A stretch of DNA of 15,995 bases from an uncultured Solobacterium sp. (GTDB lineage: Bacteria; Bacillota_I; Bacilli_A; Erysipelotrichales; Erysipelotrichaceae), in NCBI GenBank assembly GCA_938041275.1, contig CALISH010000016.1, positions 1-15,995 on the forward strand. Reading direction: 5' to 3'. The notes beneath the pieces were generated by a model that ran no database searches, was not told where the DNA came from, and saw only the letters and a program-made list of their open reading frames with translations. The translations under genes were made by a program, and so were the position numbers. Shown one piece after another: positions 1 to 6,566 of this stretch; the stretch's first letter is position 1; each line of letters starts with the position of its first letter.

Positions 1-1545
1 ATCTTTATTGTATACTACACGGTAATCGGAGTCTTGTTCCATAGCTAATAATTGTGAATTCATATATGCTTTATCAGTATAAACGACTATCTCTGAATAT
101 TCAAAGTCTACAGGTTTAATTGTATTAATAACCATATCAGTCCAGTTGACGTCTATATCAACTATCTTATTATTATTAACTATCTTAAAGTCGATAAATA
201 CAGATGGACTAATGAACTTGGACTTGCAGTACTTTATTAATTTATTTATATAAGGGTCACCATCGAAGATGTCATTAATACTGATTTTTAATACTTTATC
301 TTTCTTATCTTCGTAATCTAAAGTGAAGAATTGCTCCCAACCACGTTCATTCAATGTTGGTACATTAGCAAAATTAGCTACATAAGACTTAATATTACCA
401 GACTTATCAGTAAATTCAATAAGATTAGTATGCTTAGCTGTAAAGTAGCAATATATCTTAGGTGCTGGCATTCTAATCTCTGTAGTAAACTCAATAAAGT
501 AGTTAGAACTTACTTGTCCTTGACGTTCACCATCATCTATATTAATATCTGGTGTAGCTATATGAGTATACATAGCTTTGGCTCTAATGAAGAATTCATT
601 TCTGCCATTAATAGCTCTAAGTTTATAGATAAATGGAACTTCAGACTTACTATTCAAGTACACTAGGAATTTGAATGGATCTTTGATTTCTTTCTTCTCT
701 AGATCTACATCAAATCCTACATCCTGTGCTAACGCTAATAGCATTTCTTGTGGTACATGGATATCCATATCAAGATACTTACCAGACGTAGCACCAACTT
801 TAAGAGCCATCTTAAGATATTTCATAATATCTATTTGCTTAGCTTTAGTATTGACTTTAATACGTACTTGGAAGTTCATAAGCATTTGCTCAAATGCTAT
901 AGCAATATACTTATCACGTTCTCTATCTTTAAAAAATGTATCTCTATAATTAAACGTTCTAGCATAATAAGTCAAGTCATAGTTATTAGCATCAATACCA
1001 TCACGATTAAAGTCTGTATCTAATTGAGGGATAATAGCAATAGCTGGTTTACCACGTTTAATCATATCATTGATATTCAACTTAGCCCAATCATCGAAGA
1101 GATGTTTTCCTTCAATATAGACTGTCTTAAAGAATGATGGACTAAACTGTGATAAGATATAATTCTTAAAGAACTCTACACATACTGAGTATGCATGTAC
1201 ATGAGACGGAACACAGAGATTACGATATATCTTCTTTTCCATTCGCTCTACTATATCTATTGGAATAAACTTGTCTGGTTCTGCATATATCTTAGCTAAC
1301 GCATCTCTATTAACCACTTCAAAGTCTTTACCAGGTACTACTTTTAGTTGTATATCATCAGTAGTCAATGGGATATCTTTATCAGATCTAGGTAGCTGTT
1401 CTCTATCTTTCTTTATTTCAGATATAGTATGAATACCAGGATCATCATCACGTTTTATATCAAGCTCAATCAGAGGTATATTACCATCATTATCTGGGCC
1501 CACTGGAGTGACTATACGGTACTCATAAAAAGGTTTCTTAGCCAT
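1..1545 (-). CDS. Large phage protein of unknown function, C-terminus cut by window edge
   Basis: An uninterrupted reading frame of 515 codons starts at ATG 1543-1545 and is still open at position 1. I checked every codon of the frame for stops. The start has an ideal ribosome-binding site (AAGGAGG at 1549-1555). The product begins MAKKPFYEYRIVTPVG, is rich in Lys, Asp, Ile and aromatics, and shows no signal peptide, membrane segment or nucleotide-binding motif that I can recognise. It has mixed alpha/beta character with many short strands (for example around FIEFTTEIRMPAPKIYCYF). It lies after the RNA polymerase operon, separated from it by a hairpin at 1584-1606, so it may be independently transcribed. 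A virion structural protein would fit a large phage, but that is a guess. The gene call is secure; the function is not known. Confidence 0.85.
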   Translation of the reverse strand, partial: MAKKPFYEYRIVTPVGPDNDGNIPLIELDIKRDDDPGIHTISEIKKDREQLPRSDKDIPLTTDDIQLKVVPGKDFEVVNRDALAKIYAEPDKFIPIDIVERMEKKIYRNLCVPSHVHAYSVCVEFFKNYILSQFSPSFFKTVYIEGKHLFDDWAKLNINDMIKRGKPAIAIIPQLDTDFNRDGIDANNYDLTYYARTFNYRDTFFKDRERDKYIAIAFEQMLMNFQVRIKVNTKAKQIDIMKYLKMALKVGATSGKYLDMDIHVPQEMLLALAQDVGFDVDLEKKEIKDPFKFLVYLNSKSEVPFIYKLRAINGRNEFFIRAKAMYTHIATPDINIDDGERQGQVSSNYFIEFTTEIRMPAPKIYCYFTAKHTNLIEFTDKSGNIKSYVANFANVPTLNERGWEQFFTLDYEDKKDKVLKISINDIFDGDPYINKLIKYCKSKFISPSVFIDFKIVNNNKIVDIDVNWTDMVINTIKPVDFEYSEIVVYTDKAYMNSQLLAMEQDSDYRVVYNKD

Positions 1546-1583
1546 AATACCTCCTTAAATGACAAAAAATTATATAAATGTTT

Positions 1584-1606
1584 GGGGTAGCCCTTAAGAC
1601 TACCCC
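1584..1606 (-). terminator. Hairpin after the RNA polymerase operon, possible terminator
   Basis: A perfect 7-bp inverted repeat (GGGGTAG / CTACCCC, loop of 9) lies between the end of the operon and the 1545 start. On the minus strand it is followed by AAACATTTATATAATTTTTT, so the T-run is about 14 bases downstream rather than adjacent. Termination is therefore likely but not textbook. The AT-rich stretch after it could also hold a promoter for the next gene. Confidence 0.5.
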
Positions 1607-1622
1607 TTACATATATTAATTA

Positions 1623-1652
1623 TTAGAAGCCACCATAAGTTGTACCACCCAT
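1623..1652 (-). CDS. Nine-codon ORF (MGGTTYGGF) with strong ribosome-binding site
   Basis: ATG at 1650-1652 is followed by eight sense codons and TAA (1623-1625), giving MGGTTYGGF. AGGAGG at 1661-1666 lies 8 bases upstream, which is ideal spacing, and overlaps the stop codon of the 78-residue gene. A hairpin follows within 20 bases. A Shine-Dalgarno this good in front of a very short frame suggests either a translated micropeptide, a remnant of a deleted gene whose start region survived, or chance. Nothing in the peptide suggests a function beyond its glycine and aromatic composition. Confidence 0.4.
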   Translation of the reverse strand: MGGTTYGGF

Positions 1653-1664
1653 AATAATATCCTC

Positions 1665-1901
1665 CTATTTATCAATAATAACGCAATGGAAGTTTCCAAT
1701 GCGTTGATCAAATTTATCATTCAAATCCGAATAATCTGATACAAGATAGTATGTATTGTACCCTTGCATCGGATCATTCGGTTCTATTAAGGCTACACGA
1801 CATGGAATATCAATATCGTGTAACTCAGATTTTACTACTACTGCTTCACCTAGTTGTAATACTTCGGATCTAGCTGCAAAGTAATTGTTACCAGAGTACA
1901 T
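1665..1901 (-). CDS. 78-residue hypothetical protein at the end of the RNA polymerase operon
   Basis: The start ATG (1899-1901) overlaps the TAA of the beta' fragment gene by one base (TAATG), with GGGAGG just upstream, so the two are translationally coupled. The product (MYSGNNYFAARSEVLQLGEA...) is a small soluble protein with an alternating hydrophobic pattern suggestive of a beta-barrel-like fold (EAVVVKSE, PCRVALIEP, NTYYLVSDYSD, FHCVIIDK). I recognise no family. Its position directly behind a polymerase subunit makes an accessory role in transcription possible, but this rests only on context. Confidence 0.8.
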   Translation of the reverse strand: MYSGNNYFAARSEVLQLGEAVVVKSELHDIDIPCRVALIEPNDPMQGYNTYYLVSDYSDLNDKFDQRIGNFHCVIIDK

Positions 1902-3445
1902 TACTTTCCTCCCATAAGAGCTTTGATATCATCAATCTCATCTTTAGTATAAGTATCAAAACCTAGATTACAGAAGCTATTCAAGTTTACAATAGTATCC
2001 TTGAAGTAGTTCATGAATGAATTGAATCGTCCATTGTTCTTAGAAATCATCATAGTATTTCTAGGATTCAAAGACTCTTCGCATCTAGCTACGAATTCCT
2101 TATTGATAAGATAAGTGATATTTAAACAGTCACCATCAAAGTCTGCATTCATACCTGGAAGTACTTGTAATGGAACTCTCATAGTGAAACTGTCTACCAA
2201 TACATCAATACAATACATTTGTAACACAGAACCATAGTTAATAGTTGGGTTGCGATTGATGATGAATGGGATACCTCTAGGGTAGGATTTAATGATACCT
2301 TTGATGATATCTAATATAACTGGATCTACATAAGTTTGGGCTTTCCACCATTTCTTATGAGCATCACTGTATGTGATATTATAAGATCTAGCTAAGATAT
2401 TAATGATAGTTTGTTCCAATAAAACTAGTAATGAGTTATATGGAAGCTTAATCTCATCAATACGTAATGTCGCATCTGGAATAATTACATTACGACCAGT
2501 AAAGTTATACCGACCAGCTAATGCAGATTGGATTGCACCTTTCTTATGTGCTAATTCTTCGATGACAGAATCATACAAAGAATCATTAGACCCAGCATAT
2601 AGATACTGGATATTCAAGAGAGCCTCATCTTTAAATTGGTCTCTTGTTTGAATTACTGTACGGTTACCGTTTACTAATGCTGCATACTTAGCAATGTTAT
2701 TGTAAATAGCATTAGCTCCTTTGAAAGAGAACTTATCTCCTTGAAGATTAACCATACGTAAGAATAGAGAATATACTGGAATAGAATGCGTAAGCAATCT
2801 GTCCCTATATTTTAGTAGCAACTCATAGTTAGCTATCTTGTCTTTCTTGGACTTGTTCTTACGAGCAAAGTATTCCATTATCTCATCTATTCTTTTACAG
2901 AATTCTATCATACCAATGCCATGATACTCACCAGATTCTTTTCTGACTTTCTCATTAACTTTAGATACTTCGAATCCATTTTCATCTAGCTCTACATCTA
3001 GAGTCAGGATGTCCTTAAGAACTGCTGGAGTGATTAACTTCTCTAGGTTCTTAAATAAGTTTGGATGGATGATTACATGCTCTTGTAATACAACCCACCC
3101 TGTAATATTAAGATCATCATCTACATACTTAACCTTAGTATTACAGTAAGGGCAGATTTCGTTGTTATATAGTCTACCAGTATAGTGGCCACATTCACAA
3201 CGATATCTATCCTTATAAGCATCTTTATCATCAGATATAGATGCCCCGTACTTTGAAGAGAAGATGGAAGAATCTGACTTTAAATCTTTCTTTACTGTCT
3301 GTGGTTCAGAAATGATAAAGTCTCTACCTTTAGATATACCTTCGATACGAAGCTTATCCAGATCTAGAATTTCCATAGTTGTCTTCCATGATTCATTTGG
3401 TGAATGATGGAGACGTATGTTCATATTCAATTTGCGTTCTTCCAT
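1901..3445 (-). CDS. DNA-directed RNA polymerase beta' subunit, N-terminal half (split phage-type)
   Basis: This 514-residue protein carries the landmarks of the N-terminal part of multisubunit RNA polymerase beta', in the correct order. They are a zinc-finger-like CxC...CxxC at Cys83, Cys85, Cys98 and Cys101 (the beta' zinc-binding domain), GRYNFTGRNVII at 311-322 (matching the GKRVDYSGRSVI region), NRNPT at 397-401 (NRAPT in bacteria), and NADFDGD at 433-439. The last is the catalytic loop whose three aspartates hold the active-site magnesium, and all three are intact. A segment resembling LMMSTNNILSP follows at 461-473. The protein stops soon after, so the bridge helix, trigger loop and remaining beta' must be on another polypeptide outside the window. 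In phiKZ- and AR9-type jumbo phages beta and beta' are each split this way. The start ATG 3443-3445 has AAGGAGGAG upstream. Virion versus non-virion polymerase cannot be decided here. Confidence 0.92.
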   Translation of the reverse strand: MEERKLNMNIRLHHSPNESWKTTMEILDLDKLRIEGISKGRDFIISEPQTVKKDLKSDSSIFSSKYGASISDDKDAYKDRYRCECGHYTGRLYNNEICPYCNTKVKYVDDDLNITGWVVLQEHVIIHPNLFKNLEKLITPAVLKDILTLDVELDENGFEVSKVNEKVRKESGEYHGIGMIEFCKRIDEIMEYFARKNKSKKDKIANYELLLKYRDRLLTHSIPVYSLFLRMVNLQGDKFSFKGANAIYNNIAKYAALVNGNRTVIQTRDQFKDEALLNIQYLYAGSNDSLYDSVIEELAHKKGAIQSALAGRYNFTGRNVIIPDATLRIDEIKLPYNSLLVLLEQTIINILARSYNITYSDAHKKWWKAQTYVDPVILDIIKGIIKSYPRGIPFIINRNPTINYGSVLQMYCIDVLVDSFTMRVPLQVLPGMNADFDGDCLNITYLINKEFVARCEESLNPRNTMMISKNNGRFNSFMNYFKDTIVNLNSFCNLGFDTYTKDEIDDIKALMGGK

Positions 3446-3457
3446 ATTAACTCCTCC

Positions 3458-3916
3458 TTAATTGAAACGTGCAAGATAAACCTCTGCACAGATCTTTTTA
3501 ATAGCCTCTTTGATATCATCCATAGGAATAACTCTATCAGATAATTCCTTATAGATTTCCTCAAGCATTATACCTACATCACCTTTAGTGATGTCATACT
3601 TAGAGCATACATCATCGAGACTCAACCCAAATATGATTAAATCCATAAACACATCATTGTGTGTTGGCATATAGTGTTGTGGTATAGATTCTTGCTCTGT
3701 AGGTATAACTGATAGAATGATATCACCAGGTACTTGTTCTTGTATTTCAGTGTTATCTGGAGTATCAAAATCTACACTAGAGATTTCTGTAGTGATTTCT
3801 TCACTACCGCTTTCGATAATGATATCTACTAATTCTTCAGCACTGATTTTATATTTCTTAGCGATGTCCGCTAATATCATGCCATTAGCATGATCTTTTA
3901 AGATACTTTCTTTCAT
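3458..3916 (-). CDS. Small protein with two helix-turn-helix-like repeats, RNA polymerase operon
   Basis: The 152-residue product has two similar blocks. Residues ~4-35 (LADIAKKYKISAEELVDIII) and ~86-121 (LDDVCSKYDITKGDVGIMLE) both show the spacing of a helix-turn-helix: an Ala/Val-x-Lys-Tyr-x-Ile turn between two helices. An acidic linker rich in Glu, Thr, Ser and Pro separates them. This suggests a DNA-binding or promoter-recognition partner, which would suit its place immediately before the beta' fragment (12-base gap), but no known sigma or transcription-factor family is recognised. The start ATG overlaps the stop of the preceding gene as TAATG, with AAGGAG 8 bases upstream, so translation is coupled. 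Membership of the polymerase operon is secure; the DNA-binding role is inferred. Confidence 0.8.
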   Translation of the reverse strand: MKESILKDHANGMILADIAKKYKISAEELVDIIIESGSEEITTEISSVDFDTPDNTEIQEQVPGDIILSVIPTEQESIPQHYMPTHNDVFMDLIIFGLSLDDVCSKYDITKGDVGIMLEEIYKELSDRVIPMDDIKEAIKKICAEVYLARFN

Positions 3917-4845
3917 TATATTGCTCCTTTGTTTGGCTTAACTAATGCTTTGATTGGAACCATTCTGTCTAACCAATCAATAAATTTCTCTTTAGATTCT
4001 AACCCATAGCTCTCTAAATCATATTTATAAAAGATATGCTTCCAATCACTATCACCGTTCAAATCATCTACAATATCTCTGTAACGTGAGATTAGACTAC
4101 GATATCTCTTATAGAATGCAATTAGAGTCTTATATCTGATTTCAGACATAGCTTCTTTAATACCATTAGACTCCAAGAACTCACTATATAACATGTCTTC
4201 TTTTCTATCAATAACTAGCATCATTAACTTACCTGTAAGATAAATAGATGCTTCGATATTTAAGTTATCATGCTGGAAGAACTCATTTCTAATATTAGAG
4301 AATCTGGTGAATAGTATATGTGTAGCGGATGCCTTTTTAAATGCATACTCATTATCATATTCAATATTAGAAAGCATTTTAGTATTCTTACCAAAGCTAT
4401 AAGCTCGTTCTATAGCCTTAAGTTGAGTATCCTTATAGTTGAAGAATGTCTTAACCCCAGGTTTAGTTAGCCCATTAACTTGAAATGTCTCATAATACTC
4501 ATATAGTTTCTCAGTTAACTTAGGATTATAGAATCTGAAGAATACATTAGCTAGATAGCTAGAGTGTCTCATAGCACCAGCATTTCTTAAGTTAAAATAT
4601 CGTTTTATATCTAACTTCATAAACTTATCTAGAGTGATACCTAGGTTTTCTAAATAGCTTTCGAAGTTGCGATATTTAACCTGTAACTGTGTGCTATTAG
4701 GACATAGTTGATTTAGGCTCCATTTAGATTTATTATCTCTAGCCATGAAGTCAAATCCGCCTAAGGACTCAGCAATATAAGCAAAGTCTGCTATTTGCTT
4801 ATACGTATAACTATTTGGAATTATAATCGGTTTTTCCATATTCAC
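3916..4845 (-). CDS. 309-residue hypothetical protein, RNA polymerase operon
   Basis: A largely helical protein with many Tyr, Phe, Lys and Arg residues, no signal peptide, no membrane segment, and no catalytic motif I recognise. The frame overlaps the end of the upstream 255-residue gene by about 35 bases. Two starts are possible. GTG at 4843-4845 sits only 4 bases behind GGAAGGG, whereas ATG at 4837-4839 (MEKPIIIPNSYTYKQ) has a better 10-base spacing to the same site; I consider the ATG at least as likely. The gene is coupled to both neighbours (overlap before, TAATG after), which places it firmly in the beta' operon. It could be a phage polymerase accessory subunit or an unrelated early protein. 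Function unknown. Confidence 0.8.
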   Translation of the reverse strand: MNMEKPIIIPNSYTYKQIADFAYIAESLGGFDFMARDNKSKWSLNQLCPNSTQLQVKYRNFESYLENLGITLDKFMKLDIKRYFNLRNAGAMRHSSYLANVFFRFYNPKLTEKLYEYYETFQVNGLTKPGVKTFFNYKDTQLKAIERAYSFGKNTKMLSNIEYDNEYAFKKASATHILFTRFSNIRNEFFQHDNLNIEASIYLTGKLMMLVIDRKEDMLYSEFLESNGIKEAMSEIRYKTLIAFYKRYRSLISRYRDIVDDLNGDSDWKHIFYKYDLESYGLESKEKFIDWLDRMVPIKALVKPNKGAI

Positions 4846-5578
4846 CCATCCCTTCCAAGAAAGTTAACGCTCCAAGTTCGTAGAATACAAAGAATACAAA
4901 ACTATGTTTCTTTACCATATCATAGATGTCTTCTTTTGTAATGCCGTACCTACGAGCCACTCGTTCAATTTCACGACCTTCGGCAATCTCTTTACCAATC
5001 TTAGGCATGATTAGGAACGTAGCCTTATTGTCAATATAATCACTTGCAAACTTAGTAAGAATATCATTCTTATTATCTAGAGTATATTCTTGTCTATAGT
5101 CTTTATTGACAATATCAATAATAGCCTTTTCCGGATTAGGCTCATCATTGTCTATAAGCTCCATAAACTTATAGGATGCTGCTATAGAAGCTTTAGCAGA
5201 CTTGATATTACGTTTTGCTAATAGCATAGTACCACCTACTACGATATTATGCCATCTTCTGTCACCTCCTTTTTTATAGTATGGTGTACCATCTTTATGG
5301 CTCTTCTTTTTATTTTTACTGCCATGGGTGATGATAGTACCCTTAATAGTTTTGCCACCAACTATTGACTTCTTAATATCACATAGTTGAGGCTCTTCAG
5401 TACGACGTACGTAACTTGGAATATCTTTACGTACTTGATCGTACCATAATGAGATAGAGTCTTGATTTAAACGCTCTTTCTCATATAGTTTAGCGACCGT
5501 TTGTACTGCCTTTTCTTTATTTAGTTTTGATTCGATGAGGAATCTTAGATCCCTCTTTACATCGTCTATAATTTTCAC
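4811..5578 (-). CDS. 255-residue hypothetical protein with C-terminal helix-turn-helix-like segment, first large gene of the RNA polymerase operon
   Basis: The start is GTG (5576-5578) with AAGGAGG seven bases upstream. The N-terminal ~60 residues are helical and charged. A very basic, glycine-rich stretch follows at about residues 72-112 (GSKNKKKSHKDGTPYYKKGG), plausible for nucleic-acid contact. The C-terminal part contains REIERVARRYGITKEDIYDM, the same helix-turn-helix-like pattern seen twice in the 152-residue protein of this operon. The last residues are encoded in DNA shared with the start of the next gene. No family is recognised. Being first in the polymerase operon and carrying basic and HTH-like segments suggests a transcription-related DNA-binding protein, but that is inference. 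Confidence 0.8.
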   Translation of the reverse strand: MKIIDDVKRDLRFLIESKLNKEKAVQTVAKLYEKERLNQDSISLWYDQVRKDIPSYVRRTEEPQLCDIKKSIVGGKTIKGTIITHGSKNKKKSHKDGTPYYKKGGDRRWHNIVVGGTMLLAKRNIKSAKASIAASYKFMELIDNDEPNPEKAIIDIVNKDYRQEYTLDNKNDILTKFASDYIDNKATFLIMPKIGKEIAEGREIERVARRYGITKEDIYDMVKKHSFVFFVFYELGALTFLEGMGEYGKTDYNSK

Positions 5579-5612
5579 GATGATCCTCCTTAATTAAATA
5601 CACTGTAGGATT

Positions 5613-5639
5613 CTAAAATACTATTTGGTTTTCTTTCAT
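5613..5639 (-). CDS. Eight-codon leader ORF (MKENQIVF) with near-perfect Shine-Dalgarno
   Basis: ATG (5637-5639) followed by seven sense codons and TAG (5613-5615) encodes MKENQIVF. Upstream is AGGAGGTGA at 5643-5651, a full-length match to the anti-Shine-Dalgarno, with 6 bases between AGGAGG's last G and the start. It ends 34 bases before the GTG of the first operon gene and follows the long hairpin at 5692-5775. It could be a leader peptide that controls downstream expression, a remnant of a lost gene, or a decoy ribosome-loading site. Confidence 0.45.
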   Translation of the reverse strand: MKENQIVF

Positions 5640-5691
5640 ATATCACCTCCTAAACCTTGCTCAATATCATAGAAAACGGAAAAGAAAAATG

Positions 5692-5775
5692 GGTATTTAA
5701 GGACCCCTAGGAATTAGAGATCAAGATACATATAGTATTTGTCACTCTAACTCCTAGAGGTCCTAAGATAATACC
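5692..5775 (-). ncRNA. Long imperfect hairpin in the leader of the RNA polymerase operon
   Basis: The arms 5700-5719 and 5745-5764 form a 20-position stem. Outer bases (GGTATT at 5692-5697 pairing with AATACC at 5770-5775) extend it across a small asymmetric loop. The two core positions that are not Watson-Crick are G-U pairs in the minus-strand transcript but C/A mismatches in the plus-strand one, which favours a minus-strand RNA. The minus strand then continues CCATTTTTCTTTT, so it could also act as a terminator. It lies between the promoter-like motif at 5783-5802 and the first operon gene, so it would be transcribed as a leader. Attenuator, small RNA, or terminator of the upstream gene are all open. 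Confidence 0.6.
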
Positions 5776-5782
5776 TTATAAC

Positions 5783-5802
5783 TACAATTATAGTATACAA
5801 CT
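5783..5802 (-). promoter_or_regulatory. Promoter-like 20-mer, copy 1 (upstream of RNA polymerase operon)
   Basis: The minus strand reads AGTTGTATACTATAATTGTA, one of four nearly identical intergenic copies. It holds a perfect TATAAT but has nothing resembling TTGACA at the expected distance. Unlike the other copies it stands before a hairpin rather than directly before a gene, giving a leader of roughly 200 bases to the GTG at 5578. Confidence 0.6.
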
Positions 5803-5816
5803 ATAATAGTCGAGTT

Positions 5817-6389
5817 TTACGATTCTATAATTTTATCCAATTTATAGAATGCGTAAAGCTCAGCTAGGGAGTTGATAGCTACCATTACTGCTTGTAGTAT
5901 AATAGCAGTATTGATATCTAATCCATTCCCAATAAGAAAACCTATACCGCCACCCAATAGAGATCCGAATAAGCAACAAGACTTATTCAAACTATTGAAT
6001 GATGTAAGGTCGTCACCATGGATAGCATTATTAATACTATCCAATAACATAACTCCCCAGATAGTAGCAAGAGTACCATTGGAGATTGCTATACCGATAA
6101 CCCGTATAGTTGGATCGTCTACCGAGAATAGCACAATAGCGGCATATATTACCGCATCAAGTAAGCCCACTATAGGAGCATACTTCTTAAATAACTTCCT
6201 AAATGAATTCTTGCTTAGGAAGCTATTTATTGTACCAGCAAATCCAGCATCTAATAAGTTTGCCATACTTAATGTACTGGCACTTACTAGAGACATAAAG
6301 TATATTTGTATTGTGGGGCTGGTAAATCCAAATACAATATTTTGGAAAGTTGCGACTATAATTATAATCGCTTTAATCTTAGTCAGCAT
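5817..6389 (-). CDS. Six-helix membrane protein resembling half of an MFS transporter
   Basis: The 190-residue product has about six hydrophobic segments (roughly residues 5-23, 27-57, 72-90, 96-117, 137-156 and 159-182), so it is an inner-membrane protein. A basic loop between helices 2 and 3 (KNSFRKLFKKY, 60-70) and a glycine-rich fifth helix (FGSLLGGGIGFLIGNG, 141-156) recall the six-helix N-terminal half of major facilitator transporters, which are normally about 400 residues with twelve helices. The protein is complete as encoded, with AAAAGGAGG before its ATG, and ends at 5817, so it is either a natural half-transporter or a different small membrane protein. It has its own promoter-like motif (6427-6446) and lies behind the adhesin terminator, making it an independent accessory unit. 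The MFS assignment is tentative. Confidence 0.8.
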   Translation of the reverse strand: MLTKIKAIIIIVATFQNIVFGFTSPTIQIYFMSLVSASTLSMANLLDAGFAGTINSFLSKNSFRKLFKKYAPIVGLLDAVIYAAIVLFSVDDPTIRVIGIAISNGTLATIWGVMLLDSINNAIHGDDLTSFNSLNKSCCLFGSLLGGGIGFLIGNGLDINTAIILQAVMVAINSLAELYAFYKLDKIIES

Positions 6390-6426
6390 ATAAAACCTCC
6401 TTTTGAAAATATAGCTGACTATTGAT

Positions 6427-6446
6427 TACAATTATAATATACAACT
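6427..6446 (-). promoter_or_regulatory. Promoter-like 20-mer, copy 2 (before the membrane protein)
   Basis: The minus strand reads AGTTGTATATTATAATTGTA and ends 38 bases before the ATG at 6389. It sits just downstream of the adhesin terminator. It has a perfect TATAAT and no -35 match. Confidence 0.65.
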
Positions 6447-6478
6447 CAAATCCTTAAGTTTGCAAAAAAGAAAATAGC

Positions 6479-6503
6479 CTACAATGGTCAATGACCATTG
6501 TAG
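6479..6503 (-). terminator. Terminator of the adhesin gene
   Basis: A perfect palindrome with 12-base arms around one central base (CTACAATGGTCA / TGACCATTGTAG) is followed on the minus strand by GCTATTTTCTTTTTTG. That is a stable hairpin plus U-rich tail between the adhesin stop and the next promoter. The plus-strand side is also T-rich (CTTCTTTTCTT), so it may work in both directions. Confidence 0.85.
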
Positions 6504-6566
6504 AACTTCTTTTCTTATATAAACTATTTTACAATAGTGCCATAGCTATCACGAGTATTATTTTTA

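Noticed and set aside
331..1023. Three plus-strand frames of about 90-110 codons near the left edge
   Set aside because: They lie opposite a continuous 515-codon minus-strand frame with an ideal ribosome-binding site and have no start signals.
5872..6393. 173-codon open frame on the plus strand opposite the membrane protein
   Set aside because: No ribosome-binding site and no promoter on that strand. It is the antisense shadow of a hydrophobic gene, and everything else in the window is on the minus strand.
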